Below, piece after piece: positions 27,810 through 38,352 of a DNA stretch of 64,000 nucleotides. Below the pieces are notes generated by a model. It did no database searches. It saw nothing but the letters and a program-made list of their open reading frames with translations, and had not been told where the DNA came from. Each line of letters opens with the position of its first letter. Position 1 is the first letter of the stretch. The DNA comes from Natrinema caseinilyticum. Lineage in GTDB: Archaea > Halobacteriota > Halobacteria > Halobacteriales > Natrialbaceae. The stretch is from contig NZ_CP100445.1 of the NCBI RefSeq assembly GCF_024227435.1, positions 1,547,369 through 1,611,368 on the forward strand. Direction: 5' to 3'. The position numbers and the translations under genes were made by a program.

Positions 27810-28161
27810 GGCTGTGGATGTGGTGAAAGGTCCGGTTGCGCGTCCGCGCGTCCCGCACACTGGTCGACGGGTGCCGACGCAATACGCGGTAGGTGGGAAT
27901 TAAAAACGGGCAAACGCCCCTGTAAAGCGGACACCTACCATCTGTGGCTACGGGTAGTCTCGAGCGGGATAAAAGCGTTGTGATGGGCTGCGGTCCGGTG
28001 ACGGCGTCGGTACTCGAGCGGCGCCTGGGTCCGGCCCCAGAGACGGGGACGGAGGTCACGATCGGGAGTGAAGCACTCTCTCCGCGGCCCGCGAATAGTT
28101 CAGACGTCGGGACTATCGTCAATAGAACAACTAATGAGTGCCGAGACGAGAGGTGCAGGTA

Positions 28162-29199
28162 ATGATTCTCGGAGGGGTCCTCCCGGATAGGCCCATCGTC
28201 TCTGCGCTCGTCATCGTCGTCGCGACCGGCTTCATCTGGTTCGGGAGCGGCTGGCTCGAAGAATCCGCCGAACAGCTCTCGGCGTACTACGGATTGCCGG
28301 CGGTCGTCCAGGGATCGATCGTCGTCGCCGTGGGCTCGAGTTTCCCGGAGTTAGCGGCCGTCGTGTTCACGGCGATCGACGGCACGTTCAACATGGGTAT
28401 CGGCGCGATCGTCGGCTCCGCGATATTCAATATCCTCGTGATTCCGGCGCTGTCCGGCATCGTGACCGACGGCGAACTGGATACGAATCGGACCATCGTC
28501 TACAAGGAGGCACAGTTCTACATGATCGCCGTCTCCGCGCTCGTCGTCACCCTCGCGCTCGCCGTCATCTACGTCCCCGATCCCGACGGTCCCGAACTCT
28601 CGGGCACGCTCACGCGTCCGCTGGCGTTGCTGCCGCTTCTGCTGTACGGCCTCTATCTCTTCATCCAGTGGCAGGACGTCAGCGACCACGACGCCGAGGG
28701 GATCACGGACGGAATCGACATCGGTCGCGAGTGGGGAAAGCTCGCCGTCGGCCTCGTCGTCATCCTCGTCGCGGTCGAACAACTGGTCGGGAGCGTCGAA
28801 TCGCTCAGCCACACGGTCGGCATTCCGGCGTTCCTCGCCGGGGTGACCATCATCGCGGCGGCGACGAGCCTCCCGGACACGCTCGTGAGCGTGCGGTCCG
28901 CACAGACCGGCAAGGGGATTACGAGTATCGGAAACGTCCTCGGATCGAACACGTTCGACCTCCTGGTAGCGATTCCGATCGGCGTGCTCATCGCCGAGTC
29001 CGCCACCGTGGACTTCGCGGCGGCCGTCCCGATGCTCGGCGTGTTGACGCTCGCGACCGTCCTGCTGTTCTCGTTTCTGCGCACCGATCTCTCGATCACC
29101 GACCTCGAGTCCTACGTGCTACTTCTGGCCTACGGGCTGTTCGTCGCGTGGATGATCGCCGAATCCGCGGGCCTCACAGAGCTGATCAAGGGAACCTGA
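28162..29199 (+). CDS. sodium/calcium exchanger family protein
   Basis: 345 residues from ATG 28162, preceded by GAGGTG; a GTG at 28138 is an alternative. Two inverted halves each carry the CaCA alpha repeat: VVAVGSSFPELAAVVFTAIDG and IIAAATSLPDTLVSVRSAQTG, with acidic residues (E, D) of the ion site. About ten membrane helices. It is a YrbG-type cation antiporter, moving Ca2+ (or other cations) against Na+; sodium coupling suits a halophile. Confidence 0.92.
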   Translation: MILGGVLPDRPIVSALVIVVATGFIWFGSGWLEESAEQLSAYYGLPAVVQGSIVVAVGSSFPELAAVVFTAIDGTFNMGIGAIVGSAIFNILVIPALSGIVTDGELDTNRTIVYKEAQFYMIAVSALVVTLALAVIYVPDPDGPELSGTLTRPLALLPLLLYGLYLFIQWQDVSDHDAEGITDGIDIGREWGKLAVGLVVILVAVEQLVGSVESLSHTVGIPAFLAGVTIIAAATSLPDTLVSVRSAQTGKGITSIGNVLGSNTFDLLVAIPIGVLIAESATVDFAAAVPMLGVLTLATVLLFSFLRTDLSITDLESYVLLLAYGLFVAWMIAESAGLTELIKGT

Positions 29200-29284
29200 T
29201 TTCCGATCGAGACGGCCAGAATCCAGCAGAAACCGCCTATCGATATCCGACAGTCGACGCGCGGGCTCGAGAGACGGGAACGGG

Positions 29285-29809
29285 CTACCGGTTCTCGAGC
29301 AACTCGCTCGCGGTCACCAGGGATTCCATCTCGAGACCCGCGTCCTCGACGTTCTCCCGGCCGCCCTCCTCGCGGTCGACGACGACGAGGGCGCGCTCGA
29401 CGGTCGCGCCGGCGTCCCTGAGCGCCTCGACGGCTTCGACGAGGCTCGTTCCCGTCGTGACGATGTCCTCGACGACGACGACCGCCTCGCCCTCGGCGAG
29501 GCGGCCCTCGATCAGGTTGCCGGTGCCGTACTCCTTGCGTTGCTTGCGCGCGATGACGTACGGAACGTCGGCGGCGACGCTGGTCGCGGCCGCGAGCGGG
29601 ACGCCGCCGAGTGCGACGCCACCGAGTTTGTCGTCCGCGTCGAGCCTGTCGGCGAAGGCCTCGGCGATCAGTTCGAGGCAGTCGGGGTCGGTCTCGAAGA
29701 GATACTTGTCGACGTAGTACTCGCTGGTGCCGCCGTGTGAGAGTTCGAATTCGCCGAACTGAACGGCGTCGGCCGCCCGGAGGGCGTCGATGAGGTCCCG
29801 GTTCGTCAT
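29285..29809 (-). CDS. pyrE: orotate phosphoribosyltransferase
   Basis: 174 residues from the ATG of [33 protein letters not shown]-type substrate loop ([17 protein letters not shown]), [31 protein letters not shown] mobile loop and PRPP loop [16 protein letters not shown]. It converts orotate and PRPP to OMP in pyrimidine synthesis. Normal length for archaeal PyrE; divergent from the hydrolase at 29968. Confidence 0.95.
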   Translation of the reverse strand: MTNRDLIDALRAADAVQFGEFELSHGGTSEYYVDKYLFETDPDCLELIAEAFADRLDADDKLGGVALGGVPLAAATSVAADVPYVIARKQRKEYGTGNLIEGRLAEGEAVVVVEDIVTTGTSLVEAVEALRDAGATVERALVVVDREEGGRENVEDAGLEMESLVTASELLENR

Positions 29810-29967
29810 GCTCGAGAGAGCGCGCCCGACCGAAATAAGCGGTGTGGAACGGAACGCGCGGACCGGCGGACGTGAGCCGACGATCGGCTCGGGACTCCAC
29901 GCATCCGCGCTCCTCGGGAAGGTCCTGCCGGACGTATGTTTTTTATCCCCGCCAACAAGTGTGGTGT

Positions 29968-30930
29968 ATGATGACACCAGACAGTGCGGCCGAACCACAT
30001 CCCGACGTGCAAGCGTTTCTCGAGCTATACGAGTCCCTCGACGCGCCGTCGTTCGACGAGGTGTCGCCCGACGAGGCCCGTCGGATGTTCGACGAGATGC
30101 GCGTCGGGGGGGAGCCGGACGTCGAACTCGAATCCGTCGAAGATCGGGCCATCGACGGCCCGCACGGCGACCTGCCGATACGGATCTACGATCCTGGAAC
30201 CGACGGTGACGACCGGCCGCTGCTCCTCTACATCCACGGCGGCGGCTGGGTCATCGGTAGCGTCGAGACACACGACGGCACCTGCCGAAAGCTGGCGGCC
30301 GATTCGGGCTATCCCGTCGTCAGCGTCGACTACGGGCTCGCACCCGAACATCCCTTCCCGGAGGGGCTCGAGGACTGTTATGCCGCCCTCGAGTGGGCGG
30401 CCGATGCCGCACCCGATCTGGACGCGGATCCGGATCGGATCGTCGTCGCGGGGGACAGCGCCGGCGGGAACCTCGCGGCCGGGCTGTCGCTGCTCGCGCG
30501 GGATCGCGGCGGCCCCGAAATCGCCCATCAGCTGCTGATCTACCCCAGTACCGGCAGGGCGGAGCAAACCGAGGCCTACGAGGAGAACGGCGAAGGCTAC
30601 TTCCTCACGAAAGCCGAGATGGAGTGGTTCCGCGGTCACCGATACGACTCCGAGTTCGATCAGGGGAACGTCTACGCGATGCCCCAGCTCGCCCACGACC
30701 TCTCGGATCTCCCGCCGGCGACGATCATCACGGCCGGCTTCGACCCGCTACGCGACGACGGGGCGAACCTCGCCGAGCGACTCGAAGAAGACGGCGTCCC
30801 GGTCGAGTACCACCACTACGACGACGTGATCCACGGCTTCTTCAACATGATCTCCGAGCCAGTGAATCTCGAGCGGGCCCACGAGGCCTACGACGACGCC
30901 GTCGCGGATCTGCATGCAGCGTTCGACTGA
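29968..30930 (+). CDS. alpha/beta hydrolase, hormone-sensitive-lipase type
   Basis: 320 residues from the ATG of [21 protein letters not shown]. Oxyanion motif [11 protein letters not shown], nucleophile elbow [15 protein letters not shown], Asp in [18 protein letters not shown] and His in [11 protein letters not shown] complete the catalytic triad. Family IV carboxylesterase; natural ester unknown. Leaderless promoter TTTTTTATCC sits 25-30 bases before the ATG. Confidence 0.93.
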   Translation: MMTPDSAAEPHPDVQAFLELYESLDAPSFDEVSPDEARRMFDEMRVGGEPDVELESVEDRAIDGPHGDLPIRIYDPGTDGDDRPLLLYIHGGGWVIGSVETHDGTCRKLAADSGYPVVSVDYGLAPEHPFPEGLEDCYAALEWAADAAPDLDADPDRIVVAGDSAGGNLAAGLSLLARDRGGPEIAHQLLIYPSTGRAEQTEAYEENGEGYFLTKAEMEWFRGHRYDSEFDQGNVYAMPQLAHDLSDLPPATIITAGFDPLRDDGANLAERLEEDGVPVEYHHYDDVIHGFFNMISEPVNLERAHEAYDDAVADLHAAFD

Positions 30931-31020
30931 GCCTGGATCGACGACTGCACAGTGACCGTCCTGGCTCGCCATCCGACGATGAGACAGGTGACGGAAGTCG
31001 GTTTCCCGACCGCGAGGCGA

Positions 31021-31566
31021 CTACCACGGTTCGTTTTTCAGCCCGAGTTTGTACGCGATCATATTCGTCGTCACGTGGAGGATCGGCGTGATGACGACAA
31101 CGACGAAGAGTACCTCGAGCGTGAACCAGGTGATGAACCACTCGAACGCCAGCAGAGCGGTCAGGAGGAGCGAGACGACGACGAAGTCCAGTTGGTCGAC
31201 GCCGGGGAACATCGCGCCGCGCTGGCGGCCGGTGCGGCGCTTGAGGAACGAGGCGAGGATGTCGCCGAGCATCGCGCCGCCGGCGAGACCGACCGCCGCG
31301 AGCGGCGTGAACTCGGGGACCGCAAAGCCGAGTGCGTCACGGACGCCGGGCGCGAGGACGGTGAGGATCGCCGCGAGCGCCACGCCCGCGAGGATTCCCA
31401 TCGCCGTCCCGCGCCAGGTCTTTCCGTCGCCCAGCACCCGCCTGTCCCCCCACGTCCGGCCGCCGTCGATCGGTCGGCCACCGCCTGCCAGCACCGCCGC
31501 GTTGTTGGGGACGTAGGCCGGTAACATCGCCCAGAACGCGATCACGACTGTCTCGAGTACTGCCAT
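31021..31566 (-). CDS. carS: CDP-archaeol synthase
   Basis: 181 residues, integral membrane, about five helices. Family motifs: MLPAYVPNNAAVLAGGGRPIDGG at the N-terminus, DRRVLGDGKTWRGTAMGILAG and GDILASFLKRRTGRQRGAMFPGVDQLDFVV with the Asp/Lys catalytic region (K-RR-G...DQLD). It transfers CMP from CTP to digeranylgeranylglycerol phosphate, an essential step in archaeal phospholipid synthesis. Confidence 0.95.
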   Translation of the reverse strand: MAVLETVVIAFWAMLPAYVPNNAAVLAGGGRPIDGGRTWGDRRVLGDGKTWRGTAMGILAGVALAAILTVLAPGVRDALGFAVPEFTPLAAVGLAGGAMLGDILASFLKRRTGRQRGAMFPGVDQLDFVVVSLLLTALLAFEWFITWFTLEVLFVVVVITPILHVTTNMIAYKLGLKNEPW

Positions 31567-31666
31567 ATTCGCCCGGACGAACCGGTGTGTCTTAACCGCC
31601 GGTGGTTTGTCCCAGCCCGACGGTGCGTTTCATAAACGTCGAGGGGACGCGTTTTTGCCCACCCTA

Positions 31667-31683
31667 TACACACAATCTGTTTC
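31667..31683. promoter_or_regulatory. operator-like inverted repeat upstream of the DoeA-type gene
   Basis: TACACA-CAATC-TGTTTC: left half identical to the best site of the set (43586), right half 3 of 6. A second half-site ATACACG follows at 31688-31694, and the TATA-like ACTTTTATC at about 31699 is just downstream. One of five related sites in the catabolic island. Confidence 0.6.
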
Positions 31684-31743
31684 TACCATACACGAAAAAC
31701 TTTTATCTCTTCTGATGGACGGTTCGATAGAGGCCCTGTTACC

Positions 31744-32922
31744 ATGCCCCAGGACGTTTTCGACGAACGCGAGTACGACCGTCGAGTCGACAGGACGAGA
31801 GAGCGATTGCGCGAGGAGGACCTCGATGCCATCGTCGTCGCCGATCCGGCGAACATGAACTACCTGACGGGGTACGACGGCTGGTCGTTTTACGTCCACC
31901 AGGCCGTCGTCGTCACTCCCGACCGCGACGAGCCCGTCTGGATCGGACGCGAGATGGACGCCAACGGCGCACGAGCGACGACTCACCTCGCGGAGGAGAG
32001 CATCCGCGCGTACAGCGACGACCACGTCCACTCCCCCCACGACCTCCACCCGATGGACTACGTCGCGGGCATCCTCGACGAACTGGACGTCGCCGACGGC
32101 CGGATCGGACTCGAGATGGACGCCGCTTACTTCACCGCGAAGTCGTACACGCGTCTGCAGGAGAACCTTCCGGCGGCCGAATTCGAGGACGCGACGCTGC
32201 TTGTCGGCTGGGTTCGGATCAAGAAATCCGAGCGGGAACTCGAGTACATGCGCGAAGCCGCCCGGATCTCGGAGAACGCCATGCGAGCCGGCCTGGACGC
32301 GATCGAGGCCGGGGTGCCGGAGTACGAGGCCGCCGCGGCGATCTACGACGCGCTGATCACCGGCACCGACGAGTACGGCGGGGACTATCCCTCTATCGTC
32401 CCGCTCATGCCCTCCGGCGATCACACGGGGACGCCGCACCTGACGTGGACCGACCGGCCGTTCGAGGACGGCGACCCCGTCATCATCGAACTCTCCGGCT
32501 GTCGCCACCGATACCACTCCCCGCTCGCGCGGACGACGTTCGTCGGCGATCCGCCCGCGGAACTCGAGCGCACCGCCGATATCGTCGTCGAAGGACTGGA
32601 GGCCGCGCTCGACGCCGCCGAACCCGGCGTCACGTGCGAATCCGTCGAGACGGCCTGGCGCGAGACGATCGCACAGTACGGCCTCGAGAAAGAGGACCGA
32701 ATCGGGTATTCGATGGGACTCGGGTATCCGCCGGACTGGGGCGAACACACCGCGAGCCTCCGGCCCGGGGACGAAACGGTGCTCGAAGAAGACATGACGT
32801 TCCACATGATCCCTGGCATCTGGACGGACGAGATCGGCATGGAGATCAGCGAGACGTTCCACGTCACCCGCGACGGGGCGGAGACGCTGGCCGATTTCCC
32901 GCGTCGGCTGTTCACCGCGTGA
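31744..32922 (+). CDS. doeA: ectoine hydrolase-type M24 (creatinase-fold) enzyme
   Basis: 392 residues with an N-terminal creatinase domain (about 1-150) and a pita-bread M24 domain. Two metal-binding positions of true aminopeptidases are changed: residues 246-263 read VIIELSGCRHRYHSPLAR, with Glu249 and Pro260 where metallopeptidases have Asp. The segment GYPPDWGEHTASLRPGDETV (about 327-346) is, in my knowledge, characteristic of DoeA/EutD ectoine hydrolases, which open ectoine to N-acetyl-2,4-diaminobutyrate without metal. Nearby deacylases, a diaminobutyrate-type aminotransferase, a BCCT carrier and a shared operator upstream support this. The alternative is another non-metal creatinase-like amidinohydrolase. 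Confidence 0.8.
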   Translation: MPQDVFDEREYDRRVDRTRERLREEDLDAIVVADPANMNYLTGYDGWSFYVHQAVVVTPDRDEPVWIGREMDANGARATTHLAEESIRAYSDDHVHSPHDLHPMDYVAGILDELDVADGRIGLEMDAAYFTAKSYTRLQENLPAAEFEDATLLVGWVRIKKSERELEYMREAARISENAMRAGLDAIEAGVPEYEAAAAIYDALITGTDEYGGDYPSIVPLMPSGDHTGTPHLTWTDRPFEDGDPVIIELSGCRHRYHSPLARTTFVGDPPAELERTADIVVEGLEAALDAAEPGVTCESVETAWRETIAQYGLEKEDRIGYSMGLGYPPDWGEHTASLRPGDETVLEEDMTFHMIPGIWTDEIGMEISETFHVTRDGAETLADFPRRLFTA

Positions 32923-32961
32923 CCGCGCGCGACTCACACCCGACGTCGACCGCCGCGTTTC

Positions 32962-33006
32962 CGACCGCCCCGTCCGACCGCCCCGTCCGACCGCCCCGTC
33001 CGACCG
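32962..33006. repeat. three perfect 13-bp tandem repeats
   Basis: CGACCGCCCCGTC three times in a row plus a partial fourth copy, in the gap between the DoeA-type gene and gdhB. Slippage could change its length. It lies upstream of the gdhB TATA box. Confidence 0.85.
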
Positions 33007-33060
33007 ACCATATCGACCCCGCGCGACCCCAATGAAAATAAACGCACCCACCCAAGTTCG

Positions 33061-34344
33061 ATGACGATGACACCAGTGACGGAGACCGAAACGGAAGAGG
33101 AACTCGACTCGGCACTGATCACGGCGCGACGACAACTCGAGCGCGCGGCGACGCACGTCGACGTCGATCCCGGCGTCGTCGAGCGCCTGAAGCACCCGAC
33201 CCGGGTCCAGCAGGTATCGGTCCCGCTCGAGCGCGACGACGGCGATGTAGAGGTTTTCACCGGCTATCGGGCCCAGCACGACGACGTTCGCGGCCCGTAC
33301 AAGGGCGGGCTTCGGTACCACCCCGACGTGACCAGCGACGAGTGTGTCGGCCTCTCGATGTGGATGACCTGGAAGTGCGCGGTGCTCGACCTCCCCTTCG
33401 GCGGCGCGAAAGGCGGCGTCACCGTCGATCCGAAGGAACTGACCACCGACGAGACCGAACGGCTCACCCGCCGGTTCGCCGAGGAACTGCGCGACGTCGT
33501 CGGTCCGACGAAGGACGTCCCCGCGCCGGACATGGGAACCGACGCCCAGACGATGGCCTGGTTCATGGACGCCTACTCGATGCAGCAAGGCGAGACGATA
33601 CCCGGCGTCGTCACCGGAAAGCCGCCGGTCATCGGCGGCTCCTACGGCCGCGAGGAAGCCCCCGGTCGTTCGACCGCGATCGTCGTGCGCGAGGCCGTAG
33701 ACTACTACGAGGGCGACCTGTCCGATACCACGGTCGCCGTGCAGGGATTCGGGAGCGTCGGCGCGAACGCCGCCCGCCTACTCGAGGACTGGGGCGCGAC
33801 GGTCGTCTCCGTCAGCGACGTCAACGGCGCGATTTACGACCCCGACGGCCTCGAGACGCACGCGATCCCGACCCACGACGAGGAACCCGAAGCCGTCCTC
33901 CAGCAAGACGCGCCGGAAACGCTATCCAACGAAGAGATCCTCGAACTCGACGTCGACGTTCTCGTGCCGGCGGCCGTCGGCAACGTCATCACCGCGGACA
34001 ACGCCGACGCCATCGAAGCGGACATCGTCGTCGAGGGCGCCAACGGCCCGACGACGTTCGCGGCGGACGCTATTCTCGAGGAACGGAACGTGCCGGTGGT
34101 TCCCGACATCCTCGCGAACGCGGGCGGCGTGACCGTCTCGTACTTCGAGTGGCTGCAGGACATCAACCGCCGGCAGTGGAAACTCGAGCGCGTCAACGAG
34201 GAACTCGAGACCCACATGCTCGAGGCGTGGGATCACGTCCGTGCGGTGGTCGACGAAGAGGGGCTGACGTGGCGGGACGCAGCCTACGTCGTGGCGCTGT
34301 CCCGGATCGCCGAGGCGAAGGAGGCGCGCGGACTCTGGCCGTGA
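33061..34344 (+). CDS. gdhB: glutamate dehydrogenase (Glu/Leu/Phe/Val family)
   Basis: 427 residues. Substrate region [13 protein letters not shown] and catalytic Lys in [40 protein letters not shown](P) motif [21 protein letters not shown] and the Glu/Asn motif VEGANGPTT. Hexameric family-50-type enzyme interconverting glutamate and 2-oxoglutarate plus ammonium. AAAATAAAC about 28 bases upstream fits a leaderless start. Within the island it would recycle glutamate made by the two aminotransferases. Confidence 0.94.
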   Translation: MTMTPVTETETEEELDSALITARRQLERAATHVDVDPGVVERLKHPTRVQQVSVPLERDDGDVEVFTGYRAQHDDVRGPYKGGLRYHPDVTSDECVGLSMWMTWKCAVLDLPFGGAKGGVTVDPKELTTDETERLTRRFAEELRDVVGPTKDVPAPDMGTDAQTMAWFMDAYSMQQGETIPGVVTGKPPVIGGSYGREEAPGRSTAIVVREAVDYYEGDLSDTTVAVQGFGSVGANAARLLEDWGATVVSVSDVNGAIYDPDGLETHAIPTHDEEPEAVLQQDAPETLSNEEILELDVDVLVPAAVGNVITADNADAIEADIVVEGANGPTTFAADAILEERNVPVVPDILANAGGVTVSYFEWLQDINRRQWKLERVNEELETHMLEAWDHVRAVVDEEGLTWRDAAYVVALSRIAEAKEARGLWP

Positions 34345-34510
34345 CGTTCTCGCGGAACGGCCACCGTGGGCACCGGTACCGGTCATCGACGTCGCAGACC
34401 GCGCGCTGTAGATACCAGCGATCGGCGTCGCAAACCGCGTGCCGCGGATGCCGGTGATCGGTGCGAAGAGAACAGAAGACCTCATCACGGAGCAGTCAGA
34501 AAGTTGTACC

Positions 34511-35179
34511 ATGGCGTCGTGGAAGCGGGTCTTCGCGAGCGGACTCATCCTCATCGGGCCGATACTCGTGACGCTGTATGCGATCTATCGATTCTACGCG
34601 ATTATAACCGGTGTGACGCCGATATTCCTGTTCGACGAGGAGATGCTGAGCGGATTGATCGGCCACGAGACGACGCGATTGCTGGTCGCCCGCGTCATCC
34701 GCGTCGTCGTTTCCCTGAGCTTCTTCTGTCTGGTGACGTTCGTGATCGGCACCCTGATGCGAACGACGATCGGTGACGTCTTCTCCAGAGGCATCGATCG
34801 AATCGCGAACGGCCTCCCCGGACTCCGTGTCGTCTACAACGCCTCGAAGGTCGCCGCCGAGACCACGCTCGGCGAGGAACAGGCGCTCCAGGAACCCGTC
34901 AAGGTCACGAGTTGGGACGAAAAGCAGATGACGGCCTTCAAGACCGGAAACGTCACCGAGGACGGGCGAGAGGTCCTGTTCATTCCCACGGCACCGAACT
35001 TCACGTCCGGGTTCGTCGTCGAGGCGGAACCCGAACGCGTCATCGAGACCGGCGAACGGGTCGAAGAGGCGCTCGCGCGCGTTCTGAGTGGTGGTTTCGG
35101 CCACGACGAGGATCAGAACGGACCGGGTTCGACCGTGCCGCTGAACACGTCGAAGGATCGATCGACGGACGAGACGTAA
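34511..35179 (+). CDS. DUF502 membrane protein
   Basis: 222 residues from the ATG of MASWKRVFASGLILIGPILV. Two N-terminal membrane helices (FASGLILIGPILVTLYAIYRF and VVVSLSFFCLVTFVIGTLM), the DUF502 hallmark GLPGLRVVYNASKVAAETTLG, then a soluble beta domain (VLFIPTAPNFTSGFVVEAEPE). Function unknown across bacteria, archaea and plants (plant homologues are in membrane trafficking/ LCV-like proteins). Probably not part of the catabolic pathway. Confidence 0.85.
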   Translation: MASWKRVFASGLILIGPILVTLYAIYRFYAIITGVTPIFLFDEEMLSGLIGHETTRLLVARVIRVVVSLSFFCLVTFVIGTLMRTTIGDVFSRGIDRIANGLPGLRVVYNASKVAAETTLGEEQALQEPVKVTSWDEKQMTAFKTGNVTEDGREVLFIPTAPNFTSGFVVEAEPERVIETGERVEEALARVLSGGFGHDEDQNGPGSTVPLNTSKDRSTDET

Positions 35180-35194
35180 GTCGAGAGCGGCCGA

Positions 35195-38100
35195 CTACCG
35201 CGACAGCGCGGCCGCGACCGTCTCGATCGGGTGCGGCGGTTCACCACGCTCCGCACGATCGGACAACTGCGACCGACAGGAGGCCCCCGGTGCGACGACG
35301 CGGTCGCCGTCGCTCTCCTCGATCTGTTCGAAGAGGACCGCGCCGATCGCCCGGCTCAGCGAGTAGTGTTCGGCCTCGTAGCCGAAGCTGCCGGCCATCC
35401 CACAGCAGCCCGAATCGAGCGCGTCCACCTCGTACCCGACTGCTCGCAGGACCGCGACCGCGTGGCCGTCCTTCGCGGTCGCCTTCTGATGGCAGTGGCC
35501 GTGGTAGGTGAGCCGTTCGTCTCCCTCGTCGGTCGGGAGCCCGGCAGCCAGATCGAACCGGTCTAGATACTCCATGACGCCGTAGGCGTTCGCCGCGATC
35601 CGCTCTACGTCACGGCCGTCGAGAAGGTCGAGGTAGTCGGACTGGAACATGACCGCGTCCGACGGTTCGACCAGGACGACGTCCCGGCCATCCTCGACCG
35701 TCGGGATCAACGCCTCGACGTTCGTCCGGGCGCGTTCGCGCGCGAGATCGAGGAACCCCTTCGAATGGGCCGGTCGGCCGGTCGCCGTCACGCCGTCGGG
35801 AATCTCGACGCGGACGCCCGCCGTCTCGAGGACCTGAACGGCCGCCTTCCCCGCTCGAGGGTGGTTGTAGTTCGTGGACGTATCGGGGACGAGCAGGACC
35901 GTCCGGTCGGCGTCCGCGAGCGACACGCGGGATCCGCCGCGGCGTTCGAACCACGCTTCGAAGCTCTCGCGTGCGAAGGTCGGGAACTCCCGTTCGCGCG
36001 CGATGCCGACCGTCTTCTCGGCGACGAGACCGGCGCCGGGAAGCGAGGCGGCCCAGTTCGAGAGCGGCGCGAGCGCGGAGCCGACCGCGTTCAGCCGGTC
36101 GACGTTCGCGAACAGTCGATCGCGGAGGGGCGCGCCGTTTTCCCGGTGATTCGCGTGTTCGACCTCGGCTTTGAGCTTGGCCATGTCGACCTCGCTCGGG
36201 CAATCCCGCGCACAGCCCTTGCAGCCGATACAGAGGTCCATCACCTCGGCGACGAACTCCGGGTCGGCGGCGTCGGCATCGAGTTCGCCGTTCATCGCGC
36301 TCCGGAGCATATTTGCGCGTCCCCGAGTGCTCAGACTCTCCTCGTCGGCCGCGCGGTAGGTCGGACACATCACGCCGCCGGTGGTCTCCTGAGAGCCCCG
36401 ACAGCCGCCGCAGCCGTGACAGAGTTCGACCATGCCCTGCAACCCGTTGTCGACGTCCCACTCGAGGGCGGATTCGAATCCCGCGTCGAACTCGTAGCCC
36501 GGTGAGTATCGGAGGTGCGCCGTCATGTCGTGGTCGCCACAGACGGTTCCCGGATTGAGGAGCCAGTCCGGATCGAACGCCGATTTCAGGTCCCGAAAGA
36601 GCGACCAGACGGACTCGCCGTAGAGTTTTCGGTTCCACTGGGTTCGAGCGCGTCCGTCGCCGTGTTCGCCCGAGACCGAGCCGCCGTAGCGGACGACGAG
36701 ATCGGTAACGGCGTCCGAGATCGCCTCGAACTGGGTCAGCCCGGCCGGACTCTTGGTGTCGACCAGCGGCCGCATGTGCATACAGCCCGGTCCCGCGTGA
36801 GCGTAGAAGCTCGCGAACGTGTCGTTGTCCGCGAGGACCTCCTGGAAGTCGTCGACGTAGTCAGCGAGGTTCTCCGTCGGAACGGCCGTGTCCTCGATGA
36901 ACGAGATGTGCTTTGCGTCGGAGGTCCGAGAGAGGAGGATCGGCGCGGCGCTCTTGCGGAGCTTCCAGAGTTCGGCCCGTTCGTCGGAGTCGTAGGCCTC
37001 GAGGGCGTCGAACGCGTGGACGGGGTCGGCCGCGTCGGGTTCGGTGGGCCCATCGGAATCGACAGATTCGTCGGGGTCGACCGTCGGATCCGCACCGACC
37101 GCCCCGGCCCCGCCGTTCGGTGCCGGCGACCGCGACGGCGGGAGCCGATCCGCGAGCAGTGCCCGGATCTGTTCCCGGGCGTCGCTCTCGGCGTCGGCGT
37201 AAACCTCCACGAGCAGCGCCGTCTCCGTCCCGTCGGGGAGGTTCGCCGCGACGTCGGCGAACTCCTCGGTATCGCGAGCGAGGTCGAGCAACACGTCGTC
37301 GATCGCTTCGACGGCCGCGGGGTCGTGCCTGCGAACGATGGTGTCGACGTCGGCCATCGCCTCGCGCAGGTCGTGGTAGGTGAGCAGGGCGACGGCCTTC
37401 GTCTCCGGAACGGGCTCGAGCGAGACGGTGGCCTCCGTGATGACGCCGAGGGTCCCCTCGCTGCCGGCGAGGACGCGAGCGAGATTGACGGTCGCGTCGG
37501 GATCGGGGTCGGTCGCGACCGAGCCGGCAGTAGACTCGTCGAACGCGTCGGGATCTCCGTAGGCTTCCCCGACCAGTCGATCGAGGTTGTAGCCGGAGAC
37601 GTTGCGCTTCAACTGGGGGAAGACGTCGCGGATCGCGTCGGCCTCCTCGTCGACGACCCGGCGAAGGGCCTCGTAGATGCGCTCGAGGGGGTCGCCGTCC
37701 GGGTCGGCCGTCTCGCGGAGGTCGGCGACGGTCACCTCGCCGAAGCGCTTGACGGAGCCGTCGGCGAGGACGACCTCGCACTCCTCGACGTACGCGTCGG
37801 TCTTGCCGTACTGCAGCGAGTGGGCGCCGGTCGAATTGTTGCCGATCGCGCCGCCGATCGTGCTGCGATTCCCCGCCGCTGGGTCCGGCGCGAACTTCAG
37901 GCCGTGGGACTCGAGTGCACCGTTCAGGTCCGCGAGGACGGTGCCCGCCTGGACCGTCGCGCGGCGCTCCTCGGGTGCGACGGAGAGCAGGCCGTCCATG
38001 TGTGCGGTAAAGTCGAGGACGACGGCCTCGTTGACCGCCTGACCGGCGAGGCTCGTGCCGCCGCCCCGCGGGAGGATCGGAATCCCGGTCTCGGCACAGT

Positions 38101-38347
38101 ATTCGACGACGCTGGCCACGTCCGCGGTCGAGCGCGGCAGGACGACGCCGACGGGCGTCACCTCGTACGCGCTCGCGTCGGTCGCGTACAGTCGCCGGCT
38201 GTACTCGTCGAATCGGACCTCGCCGTCGATGCGTTCGTCGAGCGCCGCGACGAGCGCCGGGCGGTCCACGTCGCCGCCGACGTAGTCGTAATCGGCCCGC
38301 GGGTCCGCCGCCGGATCGGTCGTGGAACGCGAGTTGTCGGTGGCCAT
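35195..38347 (-). CDS. FAD-linked and Fe-S 2-hydroxyacid dehydrogenase (GlcD-GlpC fusion)
   Basis: 1050 residues from the ATG of MATDNSRSTTDPAADP. Order: FAD-binding PCMH domain (about 50-260; ILPRGGGTSLAGQAVNEAVV, GNRSTIGGAIGNNSTGAHS), FAD-oxidase C-terminal domain (SGEHGDGRARTQWN), two Cys clusters CHGCGGCRGSQ and CIGCKGCARDCP, and a CCG domain (HGHCHQKATAKDG, LDSGCCGMAGSFGYE). This is the architecture of E. coli YdiJ (D-2-hydroxyglutarate dehydrogenase) and D-lactate dehydrogenases, feeding electrons to the membrane chain. Only 5 bases follow the D-2-hydroxyacid dehydrogenase gene, so they form an operon. An Asp/Pro-rich insert at about 410-450 looks like a haloarchaeal loop. Confidence 0.88.
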   Translation of the reverse strand: MATDNSRSTTDPAADPRADYDYVGGDVDRPALVAALDERIDGEVRFDEYSRRLYATDASAYEVTPVGVVLPRSTADVASVVEYCAETGIPILPRGGGTSLAGQAVNEAVVLDFTAHMDGLLSVAPEERRATVQAGTVLADLNGALESHGLKFAPDPAAGNRSTIGGAIGNNSTGAHSLQYGKTDAYVEECEVVLADGSVKRFGEVTVADLRETADPDGDPLERIYEALRRVVDEEADAIRDVFPQLKRNVSGYNLDRLVGEAYGDPDAFDESTAGSVATDPDPDATVNLARVLAGSEGTLGVITEATVSLEPVPETKAVALLTYHDLREAMADVDTIVRRHDPAAVEAIDDVLLDLARDTEEFADVAANLPDGTETALLVEVYADAESDAREQIRALLADRLPPSRSPAPNGGAGAVGADPTVDPDESVDSDGPTEPDAADPVHAFDALEAYDSDERAELWKLRKSAAPILLSRTSDAKHISFIEDTAVPTENLADYVDDFQEVLADNDTFASFYAHAGPGCMHMRPLVDTKSPAGLTQFEAISDAVTDLVVRYGGSVSGEHGDGRARTQWNRKLYGESVWSLFRDLKSAFDPDWLLNPGTVCGDHDMTAHLRYSPGYEFDAGFESALEWDVDNGLQGMVELCHGCGGCRGSQETTGGVMCPTYRAADEESLSTRGRANMLRSAMNGELDADAADPEFVAEVMDLCIGCKGCARDCPSEVDMAKLKAEVEHANHRENGAPLRDRLFANVDRLNAVGSALAPLSNWAASLPGAGLVAEKTVGIAREREFPTFARESFEAWFERRGGSRVSLADADRTVLLVPDTSTNYNHPRAGKAAVQVLETAGVRVEIPDGVTATGRPAHSKGFLDLARERARTNVEALIPTVEDGRDVVLVEPSDAVMFQSDYLDLLDGRDVERIAANAYGVMEYLDRFDLAAGLPTDEGDERLTYHGHCHQKATAKDGHAVAVLRAVGYEVDALDSGCCGMAGSFGYEAEHYSLSRAIGAVLFEQIEESDGDRVVAPGASCRSQLSDRAERGEPPHPIETVAAALSR

Positions 38348-38352
38348 CGGTC

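Noticed and set aside
31630-33588. A 652-codon minus-strand frame spanning the DoeA-type and gdhB genes
   Set aside because: It crosses two real genes and their intergenic repeat, and shows no motifs.
36460-36500. GATTCGAATCCCGC resembling a tRNA T-arm
   Set aside because: It lies within the coding sequence of the FAD/Fe-S gene and no cloverleaf can be drawn around it.
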